A stretch of DNA of 64,000 nt from Catonia carolina (taxonomy: Eukaryota > Arthropoda > Insecta > Hemiptera > Achilidae). This document shows, one piece after another, positions 38,549 through 50,347 of the stretch; the stretch's first letter is position 1, and each line of letters begins with the position of its first letter. The notes beneath the pieces are model-generated. The model saw only the letters and a program-made list of their open reading frames with translations. It had not been told where the DNA came from and did no database searches. The position numbers and the translations under genes are program-made. The stretch spans positions 434,768,045 to 434,832,044 of the forward strand of contig JAQMRL010000001.1 of assembly GCA_035578175.1 (NCBI GenBank). Direction: 5' to 3'.

Positions 38549-38739
38549 TGAAACTATGTTATGTTTATGTCCAAGACTATAAGTAGAGGATTAAAAGAAG
38601 AAGACGTCAAGGAATACAGATGCCATAGAAAAACTGAACAAGGTGGAGACAAACATGTTGAAACGGACTTTTTCATAGCAGGTAACCTCAATCATGATGA
38701 TGATTGTTTAAGAACTGTTTAACAATGAACGATCAGATA

Positions 38740-38955
38740 CGGAAAGCACCTTACTATACTTTTTTTAAAATTTATAATAACTTACCTACTCATTTAAAAG
38801 CACTTCCACTAAACAATTTAAAAAATACACTCAAAACAGTTTTCAATAGAAAAGCCATTTTTTTCAAGGGATTTTCAAGTACGAACGCAATGATAAATTT
38901 GTTACGTTATGTGGTACATTCATTATCATGTAAAATATTTACAAATACTTTCTAA
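38740..38955 (+). pseudogene. Possible LINE C-terminal remnant
   Basis: Reads APYYTFFKIYNNLPTHLKAL and LKNTLKTVFNRKAIF. The YNxLPxxIK...FKxxLK pattern is shared with the better preserved LINE tails at 29544 and 40353. Weak support. Confidence 0.35.
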
Positions 38956-39278
38956 TAAACTTAAGAAAACTGCGTCTATCTTGTACATTTCTTATAAAAT
39001 ATTAAATCAATTTTCTTTTATTGTTTTTTTAAATTTTAATTTAATACCACCGACAATCAAATTATGTTCAACAGACTTAAAATTATGTTCAAAAACGTGT
39101 ATCAAATTATCTTCAAGTTTTTATACACAGTTTATGTATAAACTTTGAACTTTGTATTGTTGTGTTGTTAATTATTTTTAATTTGTTTTTGTTTTAGTTA
39201 TCAGATGCGAGAACCGTTCAAGGGATAATTAATAAGTTGACTGGTGAATACAAGCATAGTAAAATATTATTTATTTTT

Positions 39279-39505
39279 TTAATTCCTAATAAGTGTACGT
39301 TGCAATCTGTTCAATTCAGAACAATAAGCAACCCCGTGACGCAATGAGATGAGGATGATGTGTATGAAGTGTAAATGAGGTGTAGTCTTGTACTGACCCA
39401 GGTCGACCACTCCTGAGAGAGTATGGTTAATTGAACCCCAACCATCAAAGTACACCGGCAACCACTGTCTAGTATTCAAATCCGTATAAAAGAAACTACC
39501 TTTAC
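39279..39505 (-). mobile_element. SINE-C, 5'-truncated
   Basis: Minus strand from TTACTTTTATACGGATTTG... wherein TTGATGGTTGGGGTTCAATT and TGGTCGACCTGGGTCAG follow, to CACTTATTAGGAATT. Lacks the tRNA head. Confidence 0.82.
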
Positions 39506-39630
39506 TAAAAAATTACTAGTAAAATATAAAAAATTAATTTGTAATTAAAAATACCCTAAATTTTTATTTTATCATATAATAAAATTTATATTATTGTTTT
39601 TTGCAATACGGTATTATTTATATTATATTA

Positions 39631-39964
39631 TGCCCATAACAGACAGATGGATTGTTAAATTAATCGCACTCAATCTGCTAGTTCCAGGGCTACATAAAAA
39701 AATTATGTTTCTAATCACATGGTCAGCCAATTAAGTGCCAATTAAGACTGAATGAATTTTATTATGCAGCCAGACCCTGAGATAAATAAAGTGAAGATGT
39801 CATTTGCGCAGAGGAAATTAGATGCTTTTCAGAGGGCCTGGCATGCTGATAAGAACACTTTTCCACTCATTGATAAAGGCAACTGTAACCACCTCACTCC
39901 TCGTTTTACTCAGTACAACCTCTAGAGGTTCAAGCTAGCTTTTCAGCTGATAACCTAAACAACA
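39631..39964 (+). mobile_element. SINE-A, copy 6
   Basis: TGCCCATAACAGACAGATGG to GATAACCTAAACAACA, with a deletion of about 60 bp around the GAACAGAAGAGGTAGAGG block. Confidence 0.82.
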
Positions 39965-40079
39965 TATTACATTGATAAAACTATTTCATTTGACTGTAAG
40001 ACTCAAACAAAAATCTCCAAACTACATTTACACTACTGAAAAAGTACCGTAACGAAAAATTTTGTTAAAGTAATTTAAT

Positions 40080-40735
40080 TTTAAGTTAACATGTTCTCAA
40101 CAAATTTGACACCAAACCTTAACTGTATAAATAAGGCAGGGATAAATTATTGGTTGTTATCTACAATTTATGAAGCAATGAAGTGTCATAAAATTGTACT
40201 TCTGTTACTGAACGATACTTTTCAATTTACTAATGGCAACTTATCATGGCCTCATTCTGTCTCATATCCGTTATGGTATCTTAGTATGGGGTAATTCTAG
40301 CATGGGTAATATGAATAGGGTTTTTTAAATTCAAAAGAAAGCTATTAAGTGTATGGTGGGAGCTAACCAGCTAACCTCATGCAGGCCACTATTTAAGGAG
40401 CTTAAATTGCTTACAGTTCCCTCTCTCTACATTTTTGAGGTGATTATGTATGTTAGGCAAAATAATTTCATGCAGAATTTCAATGTTCACAATCATAATA
40501 CGAGAAACAGAAATGATTATTATGTGGCTAATCACTCCACAAAATTGTTTGAACAAAAACCTACTTATGCAGGGAGAAAATTCATGAATAAATTACCCCA
40601 AATTTTAAAATGTTGTGAGGATTTGAATTCGTTTAAAAGGAATCTGAAAAATTACTCGATCGGTGAAACTTTTTATAGCGTACAAGAATTTCTTTCTTGA
40701 TAGTAGTGATACATTGTGTGATTCTTATATATATA
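40080..40735 (+). pseudogene. LINE (Jockey/CR1-like) RT C-terminus
   Basis: After several frame changes around 40230-40330 (NSHLSYGILVWGNSSMGNMN) the frame 40353-40700 reads MVGANQLTSCRPLFKELKLL, then TRNRNDYYV and AGRKFMNKLPQILK. This is the thumb-to-end region of an RT. It ends in an (AT)n tail at 40725-40742. 5' part missing. Confidence 0.75.
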
Positions 40736-41325
40736 TATATATATTTCAGGTGTTACAGCTGACATGTCCTATACTGCTCCTGGAGTCCCCAGGGCACAAA
40801 AAAAATTAAATAATTATGTCACCACCACCAGACAAATAATTGACAACCACCTAACAAAAGAAATATTGATTATTTAATTTATGCTGATGCAATTTTTTTT
40901 ATCACCTGATTTACAAGGTAATATTACAGTTCAGAAATTAATAACAATAGAAAATGACCATCGATATGATAAATTAAAGCGATATGGTTCGTGTGATATA
41001 CCGATATACCACATAAAACTAACACAACACAATACGTATTTCAAGTAATAATGAATATTTTATGAAGATGCATTGTAAACAATACAAAATGTGGCCACCA
41101 CTGTTACGTATTCGACGGTAATGCATTAATAAATAATAAAGACTGTTTCATTACGAGCAGGCAGCTTTCTTTCGACTTAATAATACAACCCCAAGGTTTT
41201 TACTACCAGTCAATTGGTCGGTATATTTGTTCAGTCTTGTCATTAAAAACACAAAACGTTCTATTATTTGAACGGAACTTAAAGTAAAATTATACATAAA
41301 GTAAAATTATTACAGTAAAATTAAA

Positions 41326-41722
41326 CTGCCCATAACAGACAGTTGGAGTGTCAAATTATTTACACTCAACCTGTTCGTTGCAGGGCTAAAATAAAATAGT
41401 TCTGTTTCTTATCACATGGTCAGTCAATTAAATGACTGGATCATTTAAGAACAGAAGAGGTAGAGGTGTAAAAGACACTAATTAGAGTTATCTCGTCTGA
41501 AAAAAATGGATTTCATTATACAGCCAGACCCTGTGGTGAATGAGGTGAAAGTGTCATTTACAGAGTGGAAAATATGTGCTTTTCAGAGGGCCCGGCATGC
41601 TGATAAGTGTACTTTTCCATTCAGTGAGGAAGGCAATGGTAAACTACCTCACTCCTCGTTTTACTTAGTAAAACCTCTAGAGGTTCAAACCAGCCTTTCG
41701 GCTGTTGACCTAAACAACAACA
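41326..41722 (+). mobile_element. SINE-A, copy 7
   Basis: CTGCCCATAACAGACAGTTG to GACCTAAACAACAACA. The internal frame stays open (41506-41730). Confidence 0.87.
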
Positions 41723-42497
41723 TACTGTAAAAATTCACAATTTTCTGTAATCCAATTTATTAGAATATTTTCTTTCACTCCCAATTGTTTCCGGGTAATG
41801 AATATTCTGAAAAACACCCAATAAAGTTCATATAAATTTAAAATAACCCACATGCAAATAAGGTAATTTTTTAATATGTATAATTTATGATGTATATGTA
41901 CGAATTACACAGATCATAGCAATTAATGAAATCTGGAGTGAAACAATCACACAACTTTCTCTTGCTAATGTAAATAATGAAAATCAACCTCTGTAGGACT
42001 TAAAAATACGGAAATCACTAATTGATGCTAAATTAGGCTCTGTAAAAAAAACTTAAAATGAAAGTTGTACAGTTTTCAATTCTCTGTAACTTTGATTACA
42101 TACACTTTTGTCATTAAACGGCCACAATCTAAAAAAACATCCCGTTTATTTACCGATTTTGATGAGAAAAAATGTTTGAAATAAAAAATGTAGGTTTTTA
42201 ATTTTCTACAACTTTAATTACACAAACTTTTGCCCTAAAATGCATATTACAGCCGATATTTAAAAAAAAACAAAAACATTTTTTTAGCACAAAAGCACAG
42301 GCAATCCCCTAATTTGTATAACATAAAAAATTTAGTAAATATGAGTTTAAAAAAAAAGTAGGAGCCATTTTTGAGAAAATTACAAAACCATGAAAAATCA
42401 CAAGAATAAACTACTACTTCTGGTTGACCGATTTTGATGAAAAATGTTTGTGTCAGGTCTACTAGTAGTACCTTATTGAAGTTCCACGTTTCAGCTT

Positions 42498-43229
42498 GAG
42501 AAGATAGGCATTGCACCATGAATCCTAGAGAGAGTAGGGGCAGGGATGCTGCAGGATGAGGAGAGCTGGAAGTTGTTCGCTCAGTTTGCGAAGAGGGTGG
42601 TTGGGAGGAGACATATGGAGATCAGCGGGATCGCCCTCTCCCACAGTGAATCAATCCTGTCCCGATCTCAGTAGGTAAGGTAGGCACACTAATTTCCTGA
42701 GCTGGTGATAATTTTTTTTTTTTTTTTTTGGTTTAACGTCCGACTGTTTTGCAAATTGCTGCTAATGCAGACGGTGAAGGATGAAATGATTTTTTTGTAA
42801 CGTATGAAAAAATGCCATGCCCGAGTGGGATTCGAACCCAAGACCGCGTGATGAGAGGCGAGCACGTTACCAACATCGCCAACGCGGCCGGTGATAAATG
42901 AGATGAATAAAAGTGAGAGAGTGAGTGTTGGTCAGTGACAGCGAGAGGGGAATTAGGCAACGGTTCCCTTCCACGCCCCGCTGACAGTATGTAAATTTTT
43001 TTTTAACCGGACATTTCCCTTGTAGTATTATATAAATAGTTCCGCGAGAGGTGGAGGGTTCTTTGTTGATACCGGATTAAGTGGCCAGGCGGCGGGTTTT
43101 TGGTTGGTAAGGCGGTTGCGGCCTCCTTGGGGCTGGACGAGGACGCCTCAATTGAGTCCAACACTACTTCCCCCATTGTGAGGGGGTGAACATGAGTTTT
43201 TCTCACCGCCTTGGATAAAAAAAAAAAAA
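42498..43229 (+). mobile_element. Poly(A) retroposon (LINE 3' end) inside HLE copy 3
   Basis: TSD TTCAGCTT at 42490-42497 and 43230-43237, with A13 at the right end. The left part reads LLQDEESWKLFAQFAKRVVG-like codons and a stop before 42680. The right part (42965-43216) is a 3' UTR with CACCGCCTTGGAT before the A tail. A SINE-B copy is nested at 42712-42889. Confidence 0.7.
42712..42889 (-). mobile_element. SINE-B with TSD, nested
   Basis: TSD GGTGATAA at 42704-42711 and 42890-42897. Full length, with GGATTCGAACCCAAGACC and GTTACCAACATCGCCAACG as inverse B- and A-box regions. The poly(T) is expanded to about 19. Confidence 0.92.
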
Positions 43230-43405
43230 TTCAGCTTTGTATGATAGTCTGTTGTAGGGATATTTTTTCACACACAGACCAATCGCTAAAAACATGTTTT
43301 GGGGTTCAGTGGGCATGGAAACGTGTATCTTCGGTGAAAACTTTATTTCCAAAATCGACATAAATACACTATTTTCCTTCCCTATACAGTCATACGAGAA
43401 AGTAA

Positions 43406-44270
43406 AAAATAAAATCTTTGAATCTTTACTAAAAGACCTGTTCCATAGGCATAACAAGGGGATTGGGTTTGGGGTTACCTTACTACGGACTAAGTAAAGT
43501 AATTATTATTCAAACTTAAAATTGTCAAAAAGTACAACTCTGTAATTTATTACTCGTACCATCTTTCATTGACTAATTAAACCTACATCTTCATTTATGA
43601 AACCTAATTACCCCTATGATCCATTTTAAGGGTTCATACTTATTTCAACAGTAAATTTACGTCAAAAACAAAAAAAATATTTGTTAACTTACTACGTTTA
43701 TAAACAAACCTTAACATAGTTTTAATGAGTAATTTTAGTTTTACTAAAAATTAAATGGACATATAAACCCAGAAAAACAGGTACTATCACTCAACTCAAG
43801 AAAGAGACTAAAAAGTTGCTGGTATGGGAATCTTTTGTTGTATGAACATAATCTGAAATTTTGCCTCTGGGTGATTTCATTCTCATGACAATATAAGATA
43901 TCTGTCTTATAAACACACTGGTGCTTGTGTGTGTACATAGTTGCAGTTCTTTTTTTCTAGTAAATTAAGTAAAAATATGATTCTATACATTATAATATAT
44001 GGAACCCCAATACTGGAAAAATATGGATTTAAATGTTTACCACCAAAAACACTGTAAGACAACCTCACAAATATTATTTGTTTTATGAAAAGATTTCCAG
44101 GTATCATAAACTTATAATATCATAGATAACTTAATTAAAAATTCCATACACTGATAACATTACCAACTACCTACCTACTGTAATTGCTAGTAACCTATTA
44201 ACCAAGCGACTTTAAATAAACTAAAGAAAATAAATAAATATTAAAAAAATAGTGTTTTAAAAAGCTGGTG
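43406..44270. other. AT-rich, nothing recognised
   Basis: Only short frames without recognisable motifs. Confidence 0.4.
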
Positions 44271-44595
44271 ACCCACTGGGTTGGTCTAGAGGTAAAATCG
44301 TCACCGCGAGTCAGCTATTCAACAGCTGATTTTCAGAGACGAAGGTTCTGGTTCAAATCCTAGTAAAGGTGGTTACTTTTATACAAATTTGAATCCTGGG
44401 CAGTGGTTACCGGTGTACTTTGATGGTTGGGGTTCAATTAACCATACTCTCTCAGGAATGATCGGCCTGGGTCTGTACAAGGCTACACCTCATTAACACA
44501 TCATACACCCCATCCTCATCTCATTGGGTCATGGGGTTGCTTATTGTTCTGAATTGAACAGATTGCAACGTACACACATTAGGGATATGAAAAAA
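44271..44595 (+). mobile_element. SINE-C, near full length
   Basis: Best reference copy: GGTTGGTCTAGAGGTAAAAT, GGTTCAAATCC, TTGATGGTTGGGGTTCAATT, GGCCTGGGTCTGTACAAGG, GATTGCAACGTACACACATT, then an A-rich end. Confidence 0.88.
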
Positions 44596-44880
44596 CAGCT
44601 GGTTGGTTTGTGGTTTGTTTACTTAATCAGATGATGAAAATTTGGTTCTTCTTCTTCAAGTAGTTTTGAAATGAAGAAGTTCTCAAAACGATTAAAAGGT
44701 ATAGATCGGAATATTTTGGAATTGTCATGAGAAACCATAAGTACGAATTGCTCTACACCATCATTTTAAGGTACCTAAGATAGAAGAAAAACAGGATGAT
44801 GTAAAACATCTTGGCAAAGGAAATTCCGTCAATGTTATAGACCAAACAACACAAGATTTAGAACAGCTGTAGATAGAGAG

Positions 44881-44881
<1 letters not shown>

Positions 44882-44934
<53 letters not shown>

Positions 44935-45072
44935 CACACACACACACACACGCATAGAGAGAGAGAGAGAGAGGAGGGGAAGAGGGAGGGAGAGAGAGGA
45001 AGAGAGAGGAGGTAGAGGGGGAGAGCGGGAGGTAGAAGGGTAGGGAGGGAGAGAGAGAGAGAGAGAGATATA
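44882..45072. repeat. (CA)n followed by a purine-only (GA/GGA)n tract
   Basis: About 70 bp of CA repeat, then about 110 bp with almost only A and G on the plus strand. Open frames across it are simple-sequence artefacts. Confidence 0.95.
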
Positions 45073-46001
45073 TAGATTGCGCTACACATTGAAGCTTCTT
45101 AGGTGAAACAAAAACGGACCAGGAATTCATCGGTTACTAAATTATAGACAAATAGGATCAACAGCCTTTAAAGAAAATATTTCAAGGTTTTTGTAATAAA
45201 AAAATTACTGACCAAACTAAATTTAAACACCTATTCATTACAGTTGAATATATTTGATGAAAACAGCAAAAAAATACTACTTTAAATTGAAAAAAACCGA
45301 CTACTAGTTTTACAGTTACATTAATCACCTTCTTTTTTTTTTACAAAAAATTTTTTTTCCAACTTAACAAACACTAAATATTGTTATTACTCTGAAAGAA
45401 CAATCAAAAAAATCTGCACATAAAGGAAGGTCACATATTTTCATAGTAACACTATAATTACAATTTATGCAATGACAATACGAAAGGTCAATTAAAATAA
45501 TTATTCTGTCGATAAATTATCAATAACAGAAATATTCAGAAATATTGATTGTTTATAAATTGACACAAAATGGAAGTAATTGTAAACAAAAATGGCCTAT
45601 TTATTAGCATGTTATAAACTGCATTATTTGTGAATAAACAACCAAAACAGGATATTTGTTCGAATAATCATATTAATTTATAATCTGACCATGTCTGTAT
45701 ATTTGTTTATATTTATATTTGTATTTATTTATCTTTATATTTAACTAAATAAATCTTGAAAGTGTTTAGCCTACAAAAATAAAACTTCTAATAACAATTT
45801 GACCGAAAATACAAAATAATTTTAAGAATAATGTATATTAATTAGAAATGCATTTCCCTATATTTCATGTTAACAATTACTTTTACTCTTACAGTAATTT
45901 AATGCACAAATTTATTTGAAAACCTTCTCCTCTCTCCAAAAAAACAATTGCTGGTATAATTTTAACAAAAATATACTTGTAAATACGAGTAGTATATTCT
46001 A
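45073..46001. other. AT-rich, nothing recognised
   Basis: No repeat partner or motif seen. Confidence 0.4.
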
Positions 46002-46346
46002 CATTTCAGCCGTTCTTAGTTTGCTCCTACTGTCGACAAACAAAAACCACCTACTATAGGGTGCACGCTAGAGTCTGCGACTTTACGGATGTCGTATTCC
46101 TATTAAGTTAACTATTGTTTAAATTATAAGTACTTAAAGTACTAAAAATATCAGTCATGATATGATGTAGGCCTAACAATTTCATATAGAAAAATACTTT
46201 TAAAAGTATTTTGTACGTATTTAAATACTTTTGAAAGTATTTTGTTGTTACTTTTTAATCAGCGTGTACACATTTTGATATAATGCGCATGCTCAGTGAC
46301 GTCATTATTTGTTCACATTAGGAGCAAACTAAGAGAGGCTGGACTA
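46002..46346 (+). mobile_element. MITE-2, copy 2
   Basis: TTAGTTTGCTCCTACTGTCG at left, AGGAGCAAACTAAGAGAGGC at right, TA-flanked on the left. Followed at 46365-46450 by a sequence with repeated AGCGGACA, resembling a pogo/Tigger-type terminus. Confidence 0.82.
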
Positions 46347-46649
46347 TAAATAGAAAATTGTACAGTACACATATTTCTCATTAGCGGACACTTCTTAATA
46401 GCGGACAAATTTTTGGTCCCGCGATTGTCCGTTTTTCAGAAGTTTGACAGTACTGGTATTACAGAATATCTATGAGAACAATACTAACAACGGAGATCAT
46501 TACTCTAATATACAGAGACAGACGACCATAAACTAGTAGACCATTAATTATATTACTAATAACATCAACAAACATCAATTACGAAATGGCAATAGATATA
46601 ACATACTACCACAGTAGACTAATATAATACGATACGTTTAAATATGTAC

Positions 46650-46890
46650 AGAATGATTCAAAACTATACACGGCAATCTCTTGGGATCTCATTCTATAGC
46701 TAAAAATAAGAAAAAAAGTTCATATAAACATATGCCTGAAAACGCTTAGTTAGCGAGTTACGGCTAGCGAAAAATTTCACCTAGAACTCTGTACCCTCGG
46801 TGAAGTAAGGCCGTATAAAAATGTTAAAGGTAGTTACAACGATACAAATACGATTGTTTCTTATGTTTTTTAATCTGAAAAAGTGAATAA
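46650..46890 (-). repeat. Interspersed repeat, copy 2 (partner 5500-5755)
   Basis: Inverse of the 5500-5755 repeat; starts just inside GATTCAAAACTAT and loses similarity after TCTTATGTTTTTTAATCTG. Confidence 0.7.
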
Positions 46891-47189
46891 AATTGGTTCC
46901 AGAGCTGTAAATGCAATACTTTCAGAGATATCTTACGTAAAACACAAGAACTGGTGCAAAGAAATAACACATTTTTGTGTTTAACGTAAGATTACTTCCA
47001 TAAATGGTAAATAAAGGTGTATTTTTTCTTAAATAAATTTGTAGAAAATTTAATTCTGAAAAGATTCATGTGAATTACTCAGGAAAAAAATGATAAATAG
47101 ATATTGAAATTTCGCTTTATTTAAAATCAAAACAGACGCACATAAAACGCACATTCTTAACTGCATAAAATATTAACTAATATTTAGGT

Positions 47190-47490
47190 TCAGCTGTTTA
47201 ACAGCTGATTTTCGGAGACAAAGGTTCCTGGTTCAAATCCTAGTAAAGGTAGTTACTTTTATACAGATTTGAATGCTAGACAGTGGTTACCGGTGTACTT
47301 TGATGGTTGGGGTTCAATTAACCATACTCTCTCAGGAATGATCGGCCTGAGTCTGTACAAGACTACACCTCATTTACACGTCAAACATATCATCCTCATC
47401 TCATTGGGTCATGGGGTTGCTTATTGTTCTGAATTGAACAGATTGCAACGTACACATACTGTGTTAGGAATTAAAAAAAAAAAAAAAAAA
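47190..47490 (+). mobile_element. SINE-C, slightly 5'-truncated
   Basis: Starts within the head at CAGCTGTTTAACAGCTGA, complete from GGTTCAAATCC onward, ending in A19. Immediately followed by an inverted pair GGGGGTAACAGCTGATCA / TCAGCTGTTACTCCC. Confidence 0.85.
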
Positions 47491-48235
47491 ATTTAAGTTG
47501 GGGGTAACAGCTGATCATTATCAGCTGTTACTCCCAACTACTCTTTTAAATCACCCTGTATAATGGTGGCTGATTAAAGCGACGCGATCAAGGATGCACA
47601 ATAATTTTAAACCTAATATAGGTTGGGTTGGCGTTAGAAAGCAGCACACTGCACAGCCACAATAAAAGAAACAGATTTTATCTTATAACCTAAATAGAAA
47701 TTATAATAGCCTATTATGATACAAAATACTACTAATAAAATACAAACAACAGAATAAATAATAATATGAATAAAACTTCGCTCAATGTCATAACGTTACT
47801 AAACAAAAGAACGATACACTGATATTTTTTTTTATGTAAGGAACGAAACACAACCCACATTATAAATTACGAAGATGGAATGACTGACTACTTTATTATT
47901 TTAAAGTTTTTTGGCGGTTCATATTTTATACACACATGTAATAATAACCTACTACAGCGGTTATGTAATAAATAAAAATATAATAACGACGATGATTGTG
48001 AATTCTTTGAATAGAATAACTGCGCCTATCACTCTACCATTACATGCTTACACAAATTGTCATTATAATGGCTTACATAAAAATATCTGCATGGTTAAAT
48101 TATGAACACACCCGTCATTAAATACACCATAATAAAATGTGTGTGTGTGTGTGTGTGTGTACTGGGTATCCCAAAAGTCAGAGAGCATAATATTAACGCG
48201 TCCACATTTGTGTTTTTAAAAACAAATTTAAAAAA
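47491..48235. other. Spacer before the HLE cluster; (TG)n at 48139-48160
   Basis: No gene recognised. The last 40 bp (ACGCGTCCACATTTG onward) recurs at 51137 and 52829, so it is part of the duplicated locus. Confidence 0.5.
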
Positions 48236-50190
48236 TCTGGTGTGAAACACTCACACAACTTTCTCTTGCCAATGCAAATAATTACCAATAAACCTAATAT
48301 TTTTAGGTTTTAGGTTATGTTGTTTTTAGGTTTATTTCTAATATTTTATTTTCTATAAAACATTAGAAATGAACAAAAAACTAACCTCAAAAAACATTAG
48401 TGAAATACGCAAAATTAAAATCGACCTCAATTTGGCTTAAAAATACGGAAAATCGCTCATTCACGCTAAACTAGGCACTGTACAAAAAAATGCTTAAAAT
48501 AAAATATGTAGATCTCTTAACACTCAACTGGTATCATCATTTTTTGTGACATAACTGGTATCAGCGGTCTGACAGACCTCCAAATTTGTTTTTTTTTTTT
48601 TTAAGTTCTTCATACTCATTTAATTAATTTGTTTTAATATTAAACTTATAAAACCATGTATAATCGAAGATGTAAATGTAAAATACTTAGCATAAATGTA
48701 AAATTACTATTTAAAAAAGTAAAAAACGAACACTAAGCATTTTTTTGACTTTTACTTCCATTTTGAACAGAACAATAAAATTTTTGGGCCCTAGAAACAT
48801 TCTGTGGTCTAATAATTATAAATAAATAAGTAATTAATATGATAAAGACAAATTTATTTACAAAATTATGATGTACAACTTACATTTTGGTTCCGAGTTT
48901 TGCTATTTATGTCTATTGGTGGGCAGTACACTCTGACAAAATTATTAAAATTTATTCGTTTTTTTTTACTTTTTGATTATTTACAATAAAATTTAAAGAT
49001 TTTTATGTTAATAAAAATTCACATCATTAACACGTACAACTTGTTTACGTGATGGATCTAGTTGTGTTGAAGCCGCTTCAGAAATTTTAAATGTATCATC
49101 CATAATGAAAATTTTATAAAATTACATATGAAAATATTTTATAATAGTACTAAACAAAGAAATGATGTATGAAAAATTATTGTATATTCATTAAAACTTT
49201 AAACAATCCATGTACTACTTGGTTTTAAAGTCGTCAAAAAGTTACACAACTGGTATCATAGGTCCAGGAGACCGCCAGTAGAAAACAAAATACAAATAAC
49301 TCGCAACTTGTTAGCTCGTACCGAAAACGATCTTGATCACGCATAGTTCAACCAACAGTTGAAAGGTATACAAAATATACGTGATGTCGGGCCATTGGGA
49401 GGGAAGTGTTGGAGGGGTAAAAAATGACAGCGGTCTCACAGACCGCATGATACCAGTTGAGGGTTAATTTCCTGTAAATTTTATTTTATACACTTTTGTC
49501 GTAAAATGCATTCTAAGGCCGAAATCTTAAAAAAATAGATTTTTCACACGTTTTCGTGAGAAAAAAACAGAAAATTGCTAATTACCGCTAAACTAAGCGT
49601 TATACAAAAAAAATGTTTGTAATATAAGTTGTAGGTTTTTAAATTCTCTACAACTTTTATTATATAACATTTTGCGCTAAAATGCATACTAAAGCCGCAA
49701 TCTTAAAAAGAAAATGTTTTTACGTAAAAACAGCCTCACGCAGAATTTCAGCAAACATAGCGCCTACCCTATCTTGTAGGGCATAAAAAATGTAGTAAAC
49801 CAGGCGATTTAAAAAAAATCGTAGGACCAGTTTTTGAGAAAATCGCAAAAAAGTGAAAAATTATACGAATTAACTACTACTTCCGGTTGACCGATTTTGA
49901 TGAAAATGTTCGTGTCGGGTCCGGTAGTGGTATGTAACTTAAGTTTCAAGTTTCAAGTTCGTACGATGTTCCGTTCTTGAGATATTCTGTACATACACAC
50001 ACACACACACGTACGTACGTACGTACGTACGTACGCACGCACGCACGCACACACACCAATCGCTAAAAACATGTTTTTTTGGGTTCAGGGGGTCTGAAAA
50101 CGTATAGATCCGGTGAAAACTCGATTTCGAAAAATCGACATGAAAACAATACTTTCCTTCCTATATATTCTTATAGGCAAGAGAAAGTAA
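48236..50190 (+). mobile_element. HLE, copy 4, carrying a piggyBac-like insertion
   Basis: TCTGGTGTGAAACACTCACA to GAGAAAGTAA with a composite simple repeat (AC)n(GTAC)n(GCAC)n at 49996-50054. The 943-bp insertion at 48521-49463 interrupts it. Right flank is identical to that of copy 5. Confidence 0.85.
48521..49463. mobile_element. piggyBac-like non-autonomous element inserted in HLE copy 4
   Basis: TTAA at 48517-48520 and 49464-49467. Termini CACTCAACTGGTATCAT and the inverse CCCTCAACTGGTATCATGCG, each followed by CGGTCTG(A)CAGACC-type subterminal repeats. HLE copy 5 has a single TTAA at the corresponding place (about 51937), which proves precise insertion. Non-coding. Confidence 0.88.
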
Positions 50191-50347
50191 AAATACGTAT
50201 AGTACTGTATTTTTAAATTCAGTAAAAAAAATAAAAAATGATGCGGGGACATAATTCAACCCGCGTTATATCCGAAAGCGCGGTATAACCGACGGCGTTA
50301 TAACCGAGGACCACAGTATATAATGACTGAATTCACAATACAAAATT

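Larger units (their letters stand above)
41932..43405 (+). mobile_element. HLE, copy 3, diverged and carrying nested insertions
   Basis: TCTGGAGTGAAACAATCACA to CGAGAAAGTAA. Homology to other HLEs stops at 42497 and resumes at 43230, the gap being a retroposon. The (CA)n tract is nearly lost (CACACAC at about 43270). Confidence 0.75.

Noticed and set aside
44761..45130. Several open frames rich in Val/Cys and Ser/Leu/Pro
   Set aside because: They translate the CA and GA simple repeats and have no independent support.
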